Source of the DNA: Bacteroides sp. CAG:144
GTDB lineage: Bacteria; Bacteroidota; Bacteroidia; Bacteroidales; UBA11471
Direction of reading: 5' to 3'
DNA: 23,514 nt
NCBI GenBank assembly: GCA_000434215.1
Contig: HF999745.1
Location: 12,567-36,080, forward strand
Below the pieces are notes generated by a model that was not told where the DNA came from, ran no database searches, and saw nothing but the letters and a program-made list of their open reading frames with translations. The position numbers and the translations under genes are program-made. Position 1 is the first letter of the stretch; every line of letters starts with the position of its first letter. Below, piece after piece: positions 7,700 to 15,729 of the stretch.

Positions 7700-8908
7700 A
7701 TGAAACTTCAAAATCTATTATTGGTTACTCTTACAAGCATGGCATTACTCTCTTGTAATGACTCTGACGACGGCATAGAAACTCCTGCTGCCCAAGTCAA
7801 AAAAGCCGTTGTTACCATCAACATAAAAGGAAATACAATAACTCGGGCACTCTCGGAAGAAGTCCCGGGAACAGGAAATGAAAACGACATCAAATCATTG
7901 GAGTTCTTCGTTTTTAATGGTGATGGATCTTTTCAAAAATATTTCAAGCCCGAAGCTCCGGCTGCAAACAGTCAATATACATTTCTTGTTGACGCCGGTA
8001 ACCTAACGATTCTCGCAGCGGTTAACCAAAATTTGGGAGAGCCATCTACCACACCTATCTCATTAGCAGATTTCAAAAATACATGTCTTTATACTCAACT
8101 TCTATTGAACGGTTCCAATTCTCGGGCCGACATCGATGCATCTACCGGCTTTGCTATGGCAGCAGAAGGTTCTGTCAATGTAATTGAGAGTGAAACAAAT
8201 ATACTAAATCTTTCTGTTCGTCGCCTATTAAGCAAAATTGAAAATCCCAAAGTCGACCCCAATAACCAAATTACTGCACCCAAAAGCGATTTACTCAAAG
8301 TATTAGGTCTTGAAGAAAATGGTACGGTTCCAGAAGACTTAAAATGGTCTTTTGATGGTTATATGGTCATCAATGGCATTAATCAATCACGAGCTTTTGA
8401 ATATGAAAATCTCGAAGGGTGGACGCGTTTTACGACTGCATCTAACCATAAGACAACTTTTTCCGGAGATGGAGAAACGGTCGAATCGGTATATTCTACA
8501 AAGAATGATGAGGGCAGTGAAACGACAAACGGTTTTTTGCCGGTTGATTATGAAAAGCCTGTTTTCGTATATGAAACGATACCTACCACTCTGCAAGGAG
8601 GAAACGGATCGGCAACAGTATTCAATAAAGATGAAGTGGTGGCTTTTATCATTAAAGGGACATTTTCAGGGACGGGTGTGAATAATACGACTCGTTATTG
8701 GAGGGTTAATTTATTAAAAGATGACCTTTGGAAAATTTACCGTAACAGCATTTATCGCATAACGATGAAAGATATTAAAACAGTTGGCTGGTCCACTCCT
8801 CAAGAGGCCGAAGAAGAAGGCCCGGTCGTTGATCCCACAGAAAGTTCTATTTCTATCAATATCGACGTTGCCAAATGGGATGTAAGAACACAAGATGTCG
8901 ATTTGTAA
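7700..8908 (+). CDS. Mfa1-like major fimbrillin (type V pilus shaft subunit)
   Basis: The 402-residue lipoprotein precursor has signal MKLQNLLLVTLTSMALLSC with a lipobox ending at Cys19. Residues 46-51 read TITRAL, placing a cleavable Arg at position 49, the same position as the gingipain-type site in P. gingivalis Mfa1 as I remember it. Cleavage there removes the first strand so that a neighbouring subunit's strand can complete the fold. The body is beta-rich with the fimbrillin pattern (IKSLEFFVFNGDG, then LSVRRLLSKIE). It ends in a strand segment (SISINIDVAKWDVRTQDVDL) that could act as donor strand. Position as the third gene, before the anchor, fits a shaft subunit. The cleaving protease is not encoded here. 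Confidence 0.85.
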   Translation: MKLQNLLLVTLTSMALLSCNDSDDGIETPAAQVKKAVVTINIKGNTITRALSEEVPGTGNENDIKSLEFFVFNGDGSFQKYFKPEAPAANSQYTFLVDAGNLTILAAVNQNLGEPSTTPISLADFKNTCLYTQLLLNGSNSRADIDASTGFAMAAEGSVNVIESETNILNLSVRRLLSKIENPKVDPNNQITAPKSDLLKVLGLEENGTVPEDLKWSFDGYMVINGINQSRAFEYENLEGWTRFTTASNHKTTFSGDGETVESVYSTKNDEGSETTNGFLPVDYEKPVFVYETIPTTLQGGNGSATVFNKDEVVAFIIKGTFSGTGVNNTTRYWRVNLLKDDLWKIYRNSIYRITMKDIKTVGWSTPQEAEEEGPVVDPTESSISINIDVAKWDVRTQDVDL

Positions 8909-8925
8909 TTAATCCGAATCTACTC

Positions 8926-8959
8926 GCCGTTATTCCAAGAAATACTTTGGAATAACGGC
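8926..8959 (+). terminator. Perfect 13-bp hairpin after the fimbrillin gene
   Basis: GCCGTTATTCCAA (8926-8938) pairs perfectly with TTGGAATAACGGC (8947-8959) around an 8-base loop, between the fimbrillin stop and the anchor start. There is no U-run after it, so it is more likely an RNA-stabilising or partial-termination structure than a full terminator. It could keep shaft-subunit transcript in excess over the anchor and tip genes. Confidence 0.65.
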
Positions 8960-8982
8960 TGATAATATAAACCATCTATATC

Positions 8983-9885
8983 GTGGAGAAATTAATTCTA
9001 ATGCTATCAGTAATGACAATCTGTATGGGATGTGTATGCGAAGGTCCGCACTATGGGTGTAGCGCAGGATCCTTGGATTTGATTTTCACATACGGCGGTA
9101 ACACGTCCGGTTTTGATAGCTTGGTAGCCGACGATATAGAATTATATCTATATGACAACAACGGGAAAAAAATGGAGGTAAGGCATGTCCCTTATGAAAC
9201 GATAAGAGGTGGGAAACCATATTCTTTTGAATACTTTCATACCGGGAACACTCATTTGGTAGCATGGGCACTATCCGGAGATGAGGATGTGGATAAAGTC
9301 CCACTGGTATTTTTTGATGAAGAAAATTATTCCGATATAAAGTTTACTATGAGTAGTGATCGCCCAACAAGACAATCACAGAAGTATAACGGTTCCAGTC
9401 AAGAACTTTTTGTGGAAAATTTGTCATTCGACTCAAATCCTTTGGAAAGAAAAGTTATCAATGTCGATGTTGAAAAACTACTGTGTAACATTATCGTTAC
9501 CATAGAAGAGGGAAATCTTTTTAAATATCAATATCCGGGAAAACTCAGTATAAATATTACCGGTTCTTCTAATGCATACCACGTCTCAAAAAACAAACAA
9601 TCGGGAAACCGAATTATTATAGAAGACAATCTTTCTTATATAGAGAGTCGCAATGAATATGTTTCAAAAAATAAAGTATTTCCAGCATCGGTAGATTCCG
9701 ATAGCGGTTTAGAAGACAATATTATAGTTACGATTCTTGAAGACGACGTTGCCAAATTACGTGTAGATACAGATGCCAAAGCTCAAAAAGGCTCTCAAAT
9801 AGATGTCGTGATAAAACCGACAAGACAAGAAGTGATTATCTCTGTCGATTCATGGCAGATAAGAAAATCAATTGTCAGACTTTAA
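8983..9885 (+). CDS. FimB/Mfa2-family fimbrial anchor subunit
   Basis: The 300-residue protein starts with GTG at 8983, chosen because it supplies the charged start of the signal MEKLILMLSVMTICMGC; an ATG at 9001 is the alternative. A lipidation Cys (about 17) is plausible though the preceding residues are not ideal. The body follows the FimB/Mfa2 pattern: DDIELYLYDNNGKK, a segment FHTGNTHLVAWALSG, the central VDVEKLLCNIIVTIEE strand, and a C-terminal strand EVIISVDSWQIRKSIVRL. Members of this family sit at the base of the pilus and end its growth. No Arg cleavage site lies near the N-terminus, unlike the three other subunits, which agrees with an uncleaved anchor. The next gene starts 11 bases after its stop. 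Confidence 0.8.
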   Translation: MEKLILMLSVMTICMGCVCEGPHYGCSAGSLDLIFTYGGNTSGFDSLVADDIELYLYDNNGKKMEVRHVPYETIRGGKPYSFEYFHTGNTHLVAWALSGDEDVDKVPLVFFDEENYSDIKFTMSSDRPTRQSQKYNGSSQELFVENLSFDSNPLERKVINVDVEKLLCNIIVTIEEGNLFKYQYPGKLSINITGSSNAYHVSKNKQSGNRIIIEDNLSYIESRNEYVSKNKVFPASVDSDSGLEDNIIVTILEDDVAKLRVDTDAKAQKGSQIDVVIKPTRQEVIISVDSWQIRKSIVRL

Positions 9886-9896
9886 CAATAAGCAGT

Positions 9897-11345
9897 ATGA
9901 GAAAACTCTTTATATTACCAATGACTATTATTATATGGCTGGTAGGAAACTCCTGTCAGAAAACAACCGCTGATAACGAACCTCCTATCAATCCGGTTTT
10001 AAGAGAATCAGAAGTTGAGATACCCATCATTACATCTGCGCAAACTCGTACTTTCTATACCTCTGTTCCTGACGAAAATACGATCGAAAACCTCGATATT
10101 TTACTTTTTGATTCCCAAGGAAAATTCCTTTGCTGGCGAACGACTTTCAAAATAAACGGGAAATTACGTACTACTCTTCCTGTCGGGACTGGATATGATG
10201 CTTATTTTTTGGCAAATTGTCGTTCATTTATAGAAAAGATACTTCCAGATGAAGCAACTATCGATGCGTACAAAGGGAAAATTGAATGGGAAACCTTTCT
10301 GGAAAAACTCATCGATGCAGATCCTCGACGACTATTACAAAACGATACATCATTCACAAGTTTACCAATGTGGGGGATATTGGAGAAACAAGAGGTAAAA
10401 GACCAAGTGATCAATTATTGGCCATTATTGAGTCTTATCCGATCGGTTGCTTCGGTAGATATATACATAGATACCGCTATCGAAAATTTTACTTTAAACG
10501 AAGCTTCACTATATTATGTACCCGATAGGGGATTCTTAGGTAATAATCCACAAAATATCCTAAACGATCAAGTGCAGGAAGCCGATTCCCCTATGGATAT
10601 GAAAACGAATTTGATTTTAGAATCGGGTAATTACGACATCTCCACACGATCTATTGCCAATAAACTTTATTTGTACGATAACCCAACAAATATAGAGACG
10701 AACAACAGCAAACATACACGCCTTGTAATAGGAGGCGAATACAACGGAAAAATATATTATTATCCTATCGATTTCGAAGATGCAGAAACAGGAAACCTTG
10801 TAAATATTATACGAAACAAGAAGTATATATTCCGCATCAACTCGGTTAGCGGTAGGGGATATACAGATAAAGAAATTGCAGTGGACCAGCCGTCCGTTCA
10901 TTTGAATATCAATATCATTGAATGGGATATGACAGCCGGACAAATGAGTACCAATGGGAACTATTACTTGTGGGTAGAAAAACGAGATGTCATACTGTAT
11001 CGGGAACCTAACTTAATGACAACTATTGGCGTTAAAAGCAATTTATTATCTGATGTCATTACATTGAACTTTAAAACAGAAACGAACGGACCTACTTCCA
11101 CATTCAAGAATGGAATTCGGAACAATCGTTTTGAAGTTGAATTTATCAATGACGAGAATGGATTTCCTATAAAGCTTAATATAAAGGCCTTAGGAGAATT
11201 TGATACAACTACTACCTCTGCCAATTCCGACACCGTTGTATTGCTCTTTGGAAAAATACGGTTGGAGGTACAAATTTCCCGATACAACAAGGGGCAGAAT
11301 GATTGGGAATTAGATGGGAACATCCATGTCGATTTAGGTAAATAA
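9897..11345 (+). CDS. Minor fimbrillin with added C-terminal beta domain
   Basis: From ATG 9897 the product has 481 residues with lipoprotein-like signal MRKLFILPMTIIIWLVGNSC (Cys20). The frame extends upstream to an ATG at 9852 inside the anchor gene, but that start would put 15 extra residues ahead of the signal and is rejected. A possible Arg cleavage site lies at residues 48-52 (AQTRT). The first part is a fimbrillin-like fold, with IENLDILLFDSQGKFLCW near its start and NIIEWDM at its end (about 345). The last 120 or so residues form a separate beta-rich, BACON- or Ig-like domain. It is most like the accessory FimC/FimE or Mfa3/Mfa4-type subunits near the tip. Exact order in the fibre cannot be told. 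Confidence 0.72.
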   Translation: MRKLFILPMTIIIWLVGNSCQKTTADNEPPINPVLRESEVEIPIITSAQTRTFYTSVPDENTIENLDILLFDSQGKFLCWRTTFKINGKLRTTLPVGTGYDAYFLANCRSFIEKILPDEATIDAYKGKIEWETFLEKLIDADPRRLLQNDTSFTSLPMWGILEKQEVKDQVINYWPLLSLIRSVASVDIYIDTAIENFTLNEASLYYVPDRGFLGNNPQNILNDQVQEADSPMDMKTNLILESGNYDISTRSIANKLYLYDNPTNIETNNSKHTRLVIGGEYNGKIYYYPIDFEDAETGNLVNIIRNKKYIFRINSVSGRGYTDKEIAVDQPSVHLNINIIEWDMTAGQMSTNGNYYLWVEKRDVILYREPNLMTTIGVKSNLLSDVITLNFKTETNGPTSTFKNGIRNNRFEVEFINDENGFPIKLNIKALGEFDTTTTSANSDTVVLLFGKIRLEVQISRYNKGQNDWELDGNIHVDLGK

Positions 11346-11361
11346 TAACAATTATATAGAT

Positions 11362-14300
11362 ATGAAAAAGATATTATGGACGGTTTGTTTTCTGACAGTA
11401 GTTTTTACAGCTTGTAAAGAAGAAGACTGGTCTCCGATAGAAGAGAACGGTACGTTAGTCATAAATTTCACCATTCAGAATCCTTCCAGCGGACCGATAA
11501 CTCGTTCTACGATAGCGCCCGAAGCCGGAGAAGAAAATATAAAAACACTCGATTTGATATTTTTCGATTCAAACAGCGATGGAACTGGTACCTTCAAAGG
11601 GTGGAAAAAACTGACGGCTACTCCGGAAAAACCTCTGACCATGAATACTGATATGATTTTTGATTTTTCGGATATCGGATTGAATATGACCGATGCCTAC
11701 GATATCTTGGTGGTAGCCAATATGGGGGATAACTATCTGCCGATAGATGGCTCTCAAACCATAGAAGAGTGGAAAGCAGCAGTCGAAAATAAAAATTTCA
11801 AAGAAGCGAAAGCCGACGTCCAAGTATTTATAAAAGGCACAAATTCTGACTCACCAGAATATACTACGAAGCCACTGGAAAGCGAGGCTTTGTTGATGAG
11901 TACTTCTTTAAGAAAAGAATCGCAAGATACCAAAATCAATATTATTCTACAAAGAGGTGTTTCTCGCTTTGATATCCATAATTCCTCCATCGGATATACC
12001 CTTGAATCCGCATCGATTTGGAATGCATATCCTTCCCTTTTTGTTTGGAATGGAGAGCCAAATGCTTTCGATATCAAGGTAAAACGTATCACCAGACTCT
12101 ATGGCATAAAAAGTGATGCCGGCAACGATATTGTCGGTGAATTGTATGCTTTCGAGAATTATGTTGCATCACCTAAGCAAAATGATGAAGCTACTACATG
12201 CTTGATTATTGGAGTAAGAAATAATGACAGTGGAACAGTTTCTTATCATCGTGCAAATGTACATCCGCCCCAATCGGGACAGTCTCTTAAACGTAATAAT
12301 GTGTACAGACTAACTATCAACTCCATTAAAAAAGAAGGTTATAAAACCGAGTTAGAAGCATATAAAGGAGAAAATAGTACATTAAACTATTCTATCAACT
12401 ATTGGGATATGGATAGTCATGGTACCGTACAATTCGATGGGGACAATATCTTGGCCGTACCAACCAAAAAGGTTATGTTTACCCCCAATGGCGGTAGCTA
12501 TAATTTGGGTATATTTACATTTGGCGAAGGCTCTTTATCTCTTAGTAAAAAGGTATTGGACAATGGTTTGTCGGTCAGTTTGGATAATAAAACTCTATCT
12601 GTATCAGCAACACCACTGAATGATGCAAAAGATACGCGTAACGGCATTATAGAGCTTTCTTTTGGTAATTTAAAAGCAACTATCGATATTGAACAATTGG
12701 AAGGGGGAGATCTTTATTTAGACTTGAATCCTAAAAGTATTCCACATTTTAGTAACAAGGCAGGTATAGCGGCACCATCTATCGCCGTAGAAAGTTCTGG
12801 CGATTGGTCAGCAACCATCTATCCGCCGGGAGCAGGAGCGTATTTTTCATTTGAACAGACGGGCTCTTCTGCTATAACTGATTATGATAGCAATAAAAGC
12901 CCAAACAATACCATTCCTGTCTACACGCATACGGCCAATACAACAACCAGTCCCCGGTATGGTTTTTTGGTCGTCAGTTTAAAAGAAGATCCATCGGTAC
13001 AAAGTATGATGTTATTGATTCAAAATGGTGAGCCGGGATTTGAATTGACACCGTCCATAAATTCTATCGAATTTGAATATGACGGGGAATTGACTATCTC
13101 CGGAAACAATATCAATACATTCCTCGTCAATCCCGGATTGACCGACGACGGTACCTCTGTGAACTCATGGAAATATATCCTTGAAGGAGATAACGCCGAT
13201 GCTTTCGTGGTGAAAGATATTCATGACGACACAAACCTAAAATTAAACAGACTGACGATAACTGCCAAACAAGAAAATGCAAGCAGCAAAACTTTGAGCG
13301 CCAAACTGTATTTAGAGTTGGTCAATGATTCCAGTGTAAAATCTCAGGTAATTACCATCAGCCAGAAACCTATGTCTTTCAGTACCGGAATTGTAGGGGA
13401 TATGCTTTATGTATCTGAAAATCAAGATGAGACACTGACTATTCATTTACAAGGAAGTAACAATATGAAGTGGATTGCAGAATTGGAACAGCCGGAACCC
13501 GCATTGGCTCATACTTATAATGTAAAAATGGTAGCTGAAAACGGTAGTGAAATGTCATGGGGTAATGAGTACACAATGGATACGAAATTTAAAATTCAAT
13601 TCCCGAAAACTCTATATAAAGACGCTAATCGAGATATAACTTACCATATAAAATTGACTTTATCTGGGACAGATATTTCATCTCGTATTGCTGTTGTCAG
13701 GAGTATATTAAAACCGATAACCGTAAAAGCGGCAAACCTTTATGGCGGATATGGAGCACTTGGAAATGGAATCCTCAGTATTTTTCGAGACTATGGCGGA
13801 TATTCACCTTTTTTCGGTCCTCAAGGTCTTGTCTATATGCCTGCGACACCCATATTACCCAATAATGAAAGCACTAGTGCCGGCGTTGGAGCAAATATTC
13901 CGGACAATATCAATATTCTTTTCTCCGGCAGATATGAAGCCTCCATTTCCAATTATTACGATAATCTGATTGCATGGTTGGAGAATAGTCCCGACAAAAA
14001 CAGATTTGCCGTCATATCCTTGGACAACAGCAATACAGAAAACCAAGCATTACTCTCGAAATTTTCTAAATGGGGATACAAATATAGAGGGAATACGGGC
14101 CCCAATGCAACTTGGACGACAACCCATACCAATGATCCTGTATGGAATTATATTGTCAAAAACGGACCGTTCAGTAATTATAGGCCTTCACAACAAATCG
14201 ATTTCAGTGCAACATTTTACAGAGACGGAATAAGTGGGACATTCGATGTCCCCTCCAATGTTACAAATGTATTGAATGTTTCCGGCTACGGATGTTCTCT

Positions 14301-14496
14301 GTCCGTTGATTTACAAAGGAGAATAATTATCATTGGTGATTCCCAACACACCAATACATGGACTCCGACTTGCAATAATCTGGCAACTGTAACCGACAAT
14401 GCATATTATGGCAGAGGTATATTGTGGGCTACTTTGTGGGCAATTATTTATAATACAGCTCAATATGGCGATCATTTTACAGACGCTTTTCAATGA
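11362..14496 (+). CDS. Large multi-domain pilus tip/adhesin candidate
   Basis: The 1044-residue lipoprotein precursor (MKKILWTVCFLTVVFTAC, lipobox TAC at 16-18) has an Arg site at 46-49 (ITRS). The layout is: fimbrillin-like region to about 350 (ends NYWDMDSHG); about four beta-sandwich repeats of BACON/Ig type, roughly 362-447, 448-558, 559-670 and 671-785; then a C-terminal domain, 788-1044. That last part alternates strands and helices: NINILFSGRYEAS, helix YYDNLIAWLENSP, strand RFAVISLDN, helix ALLSKFSKWG, strand RRIIIIGDSQHTN, final helix ILWATLWAIIYNTAQYG. It looks like an alpha/beta fold on the end of a stalk. I cannot name the domain. P. gingivalis Mfa5 also carries an extra tip domain (vWA), but I see no clear MIDAS motif here. 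It is the last gene of the operon, 16 bases after its neighbour. Confidence 0.72.
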   Translation: MKKILWTVCFLTVVFTACKEEDWSPIEENGTLVINFTIQNPSSGPITRSTIAPEAGEENIKTLDLIFFDSNSDGTGTFKGWKKLTATPEKPLTMNTDMIFDFSDIGLNMTDAYDILVVANMGDNYLPIDGSQTIEEWKAAVENKNFKEAKADVQVFIKGTNSDSPEYTTKPLESEALLMSTSLRKESQDTKINIILQRGVSRFDIHNSSIGYTLESASIWNAYPSLFVWNGEPNAFDIKVKRITRLYGIKSDAGNDIVGELYAFENYVASPKQNDEATTCLIIGVRNNDSGTVSYHRANVHPPQSGQSLKRNNVYRLTINSIKKEGYKTELEAYKGENSTLNYSINYWDMDSHGTVQFDGDNILAVPTKKVMFTPNGGSYNLGIFTFGEGSLSLSKKVLDNGLSVSLDNKTLSVSATPLNDAKDTRNGIIELSFGNLKATIDIEQLEGGDLYLDLNPKSIPHFSNKAGIAAPSIAVESSGDWSATIYPPGAGAYFSFEQTGSSAITDYDSNKSPNNTIPVYTHTANTTTSPRYGFLVVSLKEDPSVQSMMLLIQNGEPGFELTPSINSIEFEYDGELTISGNNINTFLVNPGLTDDGTSVNSWKYILEGDNADAFVVKDIHDDTNLKLNRLTITAKQENASSKTLSAKLYLELVNDSSVKSQVITISQKPMSFSTGIVGDMLYVSENQDETLTIHLQGSNNMKWIAELEQPEPALAHTYNVKMVAENGSEMSWGNEYTMDTKFKIQFPKTLYKDANRDITYHIKLTLSGTDISSRIAVVRSILKPITVKAANLYGGYGALGNGILSIFRDYGGYSPFFGPQGLVYMPATPILPNNESTSAGVGANIPDNINILFSGRYEASISNYYDNLIAWLENSPDKNRFAVISLDNSNTENQALLSKFSKWGYKYRGNTGPNATWTTTHTNDPVWNYIVKNGPFSNYRPSQQIDFSATFYRDGISGTFDVPSNVTNVLNVSGYGCSLSVDLQRRIIIIGDSQHTNTWTPTCNNLATVTDNAYYGRGILWATLWAIIYNTAQYGDHFTDAFQ

Positions 14497-14525
14497 TAAA
14501 ATGACACCACATTACGTATTTATAA

Positions 14526-14563
14526 AAAAGAGATTGATGGTACATCAATCTCTTTTCCTTTTT
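14526..14563 (+). terminator. Intrinsic terminator of the pilus operon
   Basis: AAAAGAGATTGATG (14526-14539) pairs perfectly with CATCAATCTCTTTT (14543-14556) around a 3-base GTA loop. The T-rich tail continues to about 14563. It lies 30 bases past the last pilus stop and also has A-runs on the far side, so it could work in both directions. Confidence 0.85.
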
Positions 14564-14653
14564 AGGATCATTTTTTTATATAATCGGAAAAAACACGTTT
14601 ATATAAACGGATTTTATCTTTCTCAAAATTGCCGATATTTCATAAGTTCTTTC

Positions 14654-14661
14654 TATTTTTG
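14654..14661 (+). promoter_or_regulatory. -7 element for the YIP1-smpB operon
   Basis: TATTTTTG fits TAnnTTTG exactly and lies 20 bases before the start codon, giving a very short leader. No clear -33 TTTG is visible. It follows the pilus terminator, which supports a separate transcription unit. Confidence 0.55.
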
Positions 14662-14680
14662 TAATTGCTAAAATACGATT

Positions 14681-15253
14681 ATGTTCAAAGAGATATTTAT
14701 CCGCATATATCAACTAATCATGCGACCATCTGCCGCATGGCAAAAAATGGACGAGCAAGGAGAAGTTGCACAATCTCTCTTTTTCAGCCGTTTTCTATTT
14801 CCGATTATGGGTATAGCTGCATTATCCTGTTTTGGAAACGTGTTGGGAGAAGAGTTCAACGCCCAAACCTTAGAACATGTTCTGAGATTGGCAATTGTAG
14901 AATTTGTCAAATTCTTTATAGGGTTCTACTTTCTTGTTTTTTTATTGAAAGAAATCCTACCGTACTTTTCGGGAGTGAGAGAAAAGGAGCATATCGAGCG
15001 GTTCGTAGGTTCTCTGCTCGCTTTATACATGACGGTAGATATTGTCGTAAATATACTGCCGAAAGGCTTTTCTTTTTTGGAATATGCCGTATTGGGAATA
15101 TTTTATGTCATTTGGACAGGAGCCAAAATATTTTTGCACATCGATGATTCCAAGCAGCGAACATTTACGCTTATCGTTACAATTATCGTTCTGGTCGTAC
15201 CTATTATCGTAGAGCGTATTCTCTATTTGATGATGCCCGGTATAAACAGATAA
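14681..15253 (+). CDS. YIP1-family membrane protein
   Basis: The 190-residue protein opens with MFKEIFIRIYQLIMRPSAAW, the start pattern of bacterial YIP1/DUF1282-like proteins (helix, then RPS.AW), and then has four to five hydrophobic helices at about 38-57, 72-92, 106-124, 130-152 and 162-184. Charged loops (EKEHIERF, HIDDSKQRT) separate them. The function of bacterial members is unknown. It is 17 bases before smpB and probably shares its promoter. The ATG at 14681 follows the -7 box closely, which fixes the start. Confidence 0.75.
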   Translation: MFKEIFIRIYQLIMRPSAAWQKMDEQGEVAQSLFFSRFLFPIMGIAALSCFGNVLGEEFNAQTLEHVLRLAIVEFVKFFIGFYFLVFLLKEILPYFSGVREKEHIERFVGSLLALYMTVDIVVNILPKGFSFLEYAVLGIFYVIWTGAKIFLHIDDSKQRTFTLIVTIIVLVVPIIVERILYLMMPGINR

Positions 15254-15270
15254 AATGAAAAATTTATTCT

Positions 15271-15723
15271 ATGAAACTACCCCAAATCAATATAAAAAAT
15301 CGTCGGGCAGCTTTTGACTACGAACTGCTCGATACTTATACGGCTGGCATTGTCCTGACCGGTACCGAAATAAAATCTATACGCTTGGGAAAAGCCGGAC
15401 TATCCGATACATTCTGTTATTTCAACAATGGCGAACTATGGGTCAAAAATATGTATATTGCCGAGTATTTTTATGGGACATACAATAACCACTCAACCCG
15501 TCGCGACCGGAAACTTTTGCTTACACGCAAAGAGTTGGAGAAAATACAGAAACTCTCAAAAGAATCGGGGTTTTCAATCGTTCCGACACGATTGCTCATC
15601 AATGACCGAGGGCTGGCTAAACTGGTCATTGCCGTAGCGAAAGGGAAAAAAATCTATGATAAACGAGAGTCGATAAAAGAGCGAGAAGATAAACGTCAGA
15701 TGGATAGAGCTTTTAAGCGCTGA
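15271..15723 (+). CDS. smpB: SsrA-binding protein SmpB
   Basis: The 150-residue protein matches SmpB along its whole length. It contains [20 protein letters not shown], then [20 protein letters not shown] near the start of the OB-fold. The conserved [16 protein letters not shown] and a basic C-terminal tail ([19 protein letters not shown]) complete it. SmpB binds tmRNA and brings it to stalled ribosomes; the tail enters the mRNA channel. The tmRNA gene is not in this window. Its stop is only 6 bases from the end of the converging methyltransferase gene, so the two transcripts may overlap. Confidence 0.97.
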   Translation: MKLPQINIKNRRAAFDYELLDTYTAGIVLTGTEIKSIRLGKAGLSDTFCYFNNGELWVKNMYIAEYFYGTYNNHSTRRDRKLLLTRKELEKIQKLSKESGFSIVPTRLLINDRGLAKLVIAVAKGKKIYDKRESIKEREDKRQMDRAFKR

Positions 15724-15729
15724 AAAAGG

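Noticed and set aside
9852..9896. Upstream ATG for the minor fimbrillin, overlapping the anchor gene
   Set aside because: It adds 15 residues ahead of a clean lipoprotein signal; the ATG at 9897, 11 bases after the anchor stop, is the better start.
14665..15147. 160-codon plus-strand reading frame overlapping the YIP1-family gene
   Set aside because: Cys/Arg-rich shifted-frame translation of the YIP1 gene, with no recognisable domain.
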